From positions 33,399 to 97,398 of the forward strand of contig CALUNU010000008.1 of the NCBI GenBank assembly GCA_944322095.1: a stretch of 64,000 nt of DNA, written 5' to 3'. This DNA is from an uncultured Alloprevotella sp. (GTDB lineage: Bacteria > Bacteroidota > Bacteroidia > Bacteroidales > Bacteroidaceae). Numbering within the stretch: the first letter of the stretch is position 1; each line of letters starts with the position of its first letter. The translations under genes and the position numbers were made by a program. This document shows positions 62,001-64,000 of the stretch, piece by piece. A model generated the notes under the pieces. The model was given only the letters and a program-made list of their open reading frames with translations, was not told the DNA's origin and did no database searches.

Positions 62001-62609
62001 GCTCAGGGCCTTCTGGTTGAGCAGCGGGCGCACGTCTTCCTGGTCGACCACTTCGATTTTCTGGTATTCGTGCGAGGTGCGGAAGCCGTCGAAGAAGTTG
62101 ATGAACGGCACGCGGCTCTCGATGGTGGAGAGATGGGCCACGGCCGAGAGGTCCATCACCTCCTGCACGGAGCCTTCGCACAGCATGGCAAAGCCCGTCT
62201 GGCGGCAGGCCATGACGTCGCTGTGGTCGCCGAAGATGCAGAGCGAGTGGGTGGCCAGGGTGCGGGCTGACACGTGGAACACGCAGGGCAGCAGTTCACC
62301 CGCAATCTTGTACATGTTGGGAATCATGAGCAACAGGCCCTGCGAGGCGGTGAACGTCGTGGTCAGCGCGCCTGCTTGGAGCGAACCGTGAACGGCACCT
62401 GCGGCGCCGCCCTCCGACTGCATCTCCTGAACCGAGACCGTGTCGCCGAAAAGGTTCTTGCGGCCCTGTGCGGCCCATTCGTCCACGTGCTCGGCCATCG
62501 GCGAGGAGGGCGTAATGGGGTAGATGGCAGCGACCTCCGAGAACATGTACGCAATGTGCGCAGCGGCCTGGTTGCCATCGCATGTGATGAATTTCTTTTC
62601 TTTTGCCAT
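59058..62609 (-). CDS. nifJ: Pyruvate:ferredoxin (flavodoxin) oxidoreductase
   Basis: The single-chain, 1183-residue homodimeric PFOR oxidises pyruvate to acetyl-CoA, CO2 and reduced ferredoxin. The domain order is normal: domain I ([30 protein letters not shown]), the gamma domain, the 2x4Fe-4S domain ([12 protein letters not shown] and [13 protein letters not shown]) and the proximal cluster ([12 protein letters not shown]). The TPP site follows ([40 protein letters not shown]). All cluster Cys are present. With PFL it gives two routes from pyruvate to acetyl-CoA. Confidence 0.97.
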   Translation of the reverse strand: [1183 protein letters not shown]

Positions 62610-62676
62610 AATGATGATAAGAAAAAGTGTTTTTGTTAAGTGAGTCCGATTTGAGTGGGGCGCCCCTACACCTATA

Positions 62677-63870
62677 TTAATATAGGAAGCCGAAGAGCCA
62701 GATGGGGATGTCGCGGTCGTGGCCCATCTCCGTGTCGTAGCGGGCGCAGTAGGCGTCGGGGGCCGACTTGATGCGTCGGCTGCGGTCGCACACGTAGACG
62801 TCGAGCGTGTCGTTCACGCGGAACTGCCCTTCGCGGCGGCGCCCTTTGTTCACCTTGTGGTGGCGCCACAGGCTGTTCACGAAGAACGACTCCATGATGC
62901 GTCCTTTCTCCATGGCGGCCGAGGTGGGCGAGCACACGGCGTACATCAGGTTGGTGTCGTGCAGCATGACGGCGGCGGGTTTCTTGGGGAAAGCGTCGCC
63001 GTTCTTGTAGACCATGTTGATGAGCCGCGCCTCTTCCAGATAGCGCAGGTAGTTCATCACCGTGGCGCGCGACGTGCCTATCTCTTCGGCCAGGCGGCTG
63101 ATGTTGGGCGAGCCTGCGTCGCCCGTTGCCAGCAGATAGAGCAGTTTTTTGATGCGCGAGAGATATTTCAGTTCGATTTGTTTGATGAAGAGGATGTCCA
63201 CCTCGATCATCATGTTCATGGCTTTCAGCAGGTTTTCCGTGAAGTTGCGGCTTTCCAGGTAGAAGGGGTAGTAGCCGTGGTGCAGGTAGTCCTTGAAGTA
63301 GAGCCACGGGCGCACTTTCAGCAGGAGGCCCCGCAGAATTTGCTCGTGGTTGCTGAGCAGCTCATTGATGGTGTAGGGGCGGAAGTGGCTGCCCGTTTGC
63401 TGATTGATGAACTCGCGGAAGGAAAACCCGTGGAGGACGTAGCAGCGGCTCAGCGACGAGAGCAGCGTGTTGTCGTCTTCGCTGCTGTCGACCGACGTCG
63501 TGGTGTAGACAATGCGCAGATAGGGATAGCGGCGGTAGCACTCGCATATCTGTTCGCGCCAGTCGGGCAGCTTAAAGGCCTGGTCGATGAGCAGCACCAC
63601 TCCGCCCTCGTCGACGAACTCGCCGGCGAAATCGACGAGGCCGCGTCCTTGGAAATAGAAACTGTTCATGTTGATATACAGGCACTGGTGCAGGCGGGTG
63701 TCGAAGTTTTCTTTGGCATATTGCAGAAGAAACGACGTCTTCCCCACGCCCCGTGGGCCTTTGATGCCTATCAGCCGGTAACTCCAATCGATTGTATCCA
63801 TCAAGCTGCGGCGCACAAGCGAGTTGGTGTGTTCTATCAGATAGGAATGTGTCTGAAAAAAAGTTTCCAT
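62677..63870 (-). CDS. AAA ATPase with winged-helix and DUF4143-like C-terminus
   Basis: The ATG at 63870 gives METFFQTHSYLIEH and a 397-residue protein. Visible are Walker A GPRGVGKTS, Walker B GVVLLIDQAF, an arginine-finger-like YTTTSVDSS sensor segment, then a winged HTH (NISRLAEEIGTSRATVMNYLRYLEEARLI) and a nuclease-fold-like DUF4143 tail. This family is common, often lone, and functionally undefined in Bacteroidales. The stop codon lies inside the perfect palindrome CCTATATTAATATAGG (62671-62686). Confidence 0.88.
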   Translation of the reverse strand: METFFQTHSYLIEHTNSLVRRSLMDTIDWSYRLIGIKGPRGVGKTSFLLQYAKENFDTRLHQCLYINMNSFYFQGRGLVDFAGEFVDEGGVVLLIDQAFKLPDWREQICECYRRYPYLRIVYTTTSVDSSEDDNTLLSSLSRCYVLHGFSFREFINQQTGSHFRPYTINELLSNHEQILRGLLLKVRPWLYFKDYLHHGYYPFYLESRNFTENLLKAMNMMIEVDILFIKQIELKYLSRIKKLLYLLATGDAGSPNISRLAEEIGTSRATVMNYLRYLEEARLINMVYKNGDAFPKKPAAVMLHDTNLMYAVCSPTSAAMEKGRIMESFFVNSLWRHHKVNKGRRREGQFRVNDTLDVYVCDRSRRIKSAPDAYCARYDTEMGHDRDIPIWLFGFLY

Positions 63871-63895
63871 ATGGAGGACGCACTTGTTATTGCTG

Positions 63896-63903
63896 CAAAG
63901 ATA
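63896..63903 (-). promoter_or_regulatory. -7 element TATCTTTG for the AAA ATPase gene
   Basis: TATCTTTG lies 26 nt upstream of the ATG. It lacks the hairpin and flank of the repeated promoter family. Confidence 0.55.
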
Positions 63904-64000
63904 CAAATTAATATAGAGAAACTGAAAGGCCGACTTTACAAAAAAATCGCTTCTTCGCGTCGAAAAATGCCCGGCCCGGGCCTTGCCCGAAAAAAACGGC

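Noticed and set aside
58938..62270. Long open frame on the plus strand opposite nifJ
   Set aside because: It is the antisense of a complete PFOR gene in GC-rich DNA; the translation is low-complexity Val/Gly/His/Glu with no domain.

Overview
The window looks like a chromosomal segment of a GC-rich member of the Bacteroidota, most likely order Bacteroidales. The evidence is TAnnTTTG-type -7 promoter elements upstream of many genes, almost no Shine-Dalgarno dependence, an exbB-exbD-exbD-tonB cluster, a TonB-dependent receptor with a carboxypeptidase-like N-terminus, DUF4374, PepSY and DUF1573 proteins, a TPR/coiled-coil/HTH regulator, and FabI, PFL and PFOR of the Bacteroidales type. Genus cannot be fixed from the sequence alone. 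No CRISPR array, prophage, transposase or rRNA is visible. There is one tRNA, tRNA-Pro(CGG).

Layout. 1-15 kb, minus strand: a truncated glycosyltransferase-glycosyltransferase-methyltransferase fusion, a VKOR-thioredoxin fusion, a TPR protein, fabI, a DMT exporter, a GH109-like oxidoreductase-fold protein, and the TonB energising operon (exbB-exbD-exbD-tonB-pstS-like, then a TPR protein). 16-21.6 kb, plus strand: ilvE, a DUF975 membrane protein, a coiled-coil lipoprotein and a three-domain retropepsin-like protein. 21.7-27.9 kb: a six-gene operon mnmA-subtilase-xseA-xseB-trmB-mrp driven from a repeated promoter element. 28-33 kb: an uptake locus (TonB receptor, DUF4374 lipoprotein, PepSY membrane protein). 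33.4-37.2 kb: etfB-etfA-acyl-CoA dehydrogenase. 37.3-41 kb: tRNA-Pro, a DUF1573 protein, pflA and an OmpA-like protein. 41-46.3 kb, minus strand: ABC exporter pair, lpxH, a MIP18/SufT-like protein, radC and a family 2 glycosyltransferase. 46.3-47.7 kb: a gene-free stretch packed with palindromic repeats. 47.7-55.5 kb: a repeated accessory cassette (below). 55.7-64 kb: pflB, efp, nifJ (PFOR) and an AAA ATPase.

The most notable content is the 47.7-55.7 kb region. Two operons each pair a small secreted protein with a ~600-residue secreted protein carrying a CPRC thioredoxin-like N-terminus and a predicted beta-propeller. In both, a perfect 15-bp-stem hairpin separates the two genes. These two operons and a third gene for a small outer-membrane-barrel-like protein have the same promoter architecture: TAnYTTTG, a TTCTTG -33 element exactly 20 bp upstream, a 19-bp direct-repeat box 6 bp further on, and a second 17-bp box whose start is exactly 79 bp from the start of the first. 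A membrane-anchored TPR/HTH regulator is intact in one cassette. In another, a 36-bp remnant of a paralogue survives. I infer a duplicated, co-regulated cell-envelope system whose function is unknown.

A second theme is small repeats: a hairpin-plus-promoter element sits 5-9 nt upstream of three unrelated start codons (mnmA, pflA, a glycosyltransferase), which implies near-leaderless transcripts.
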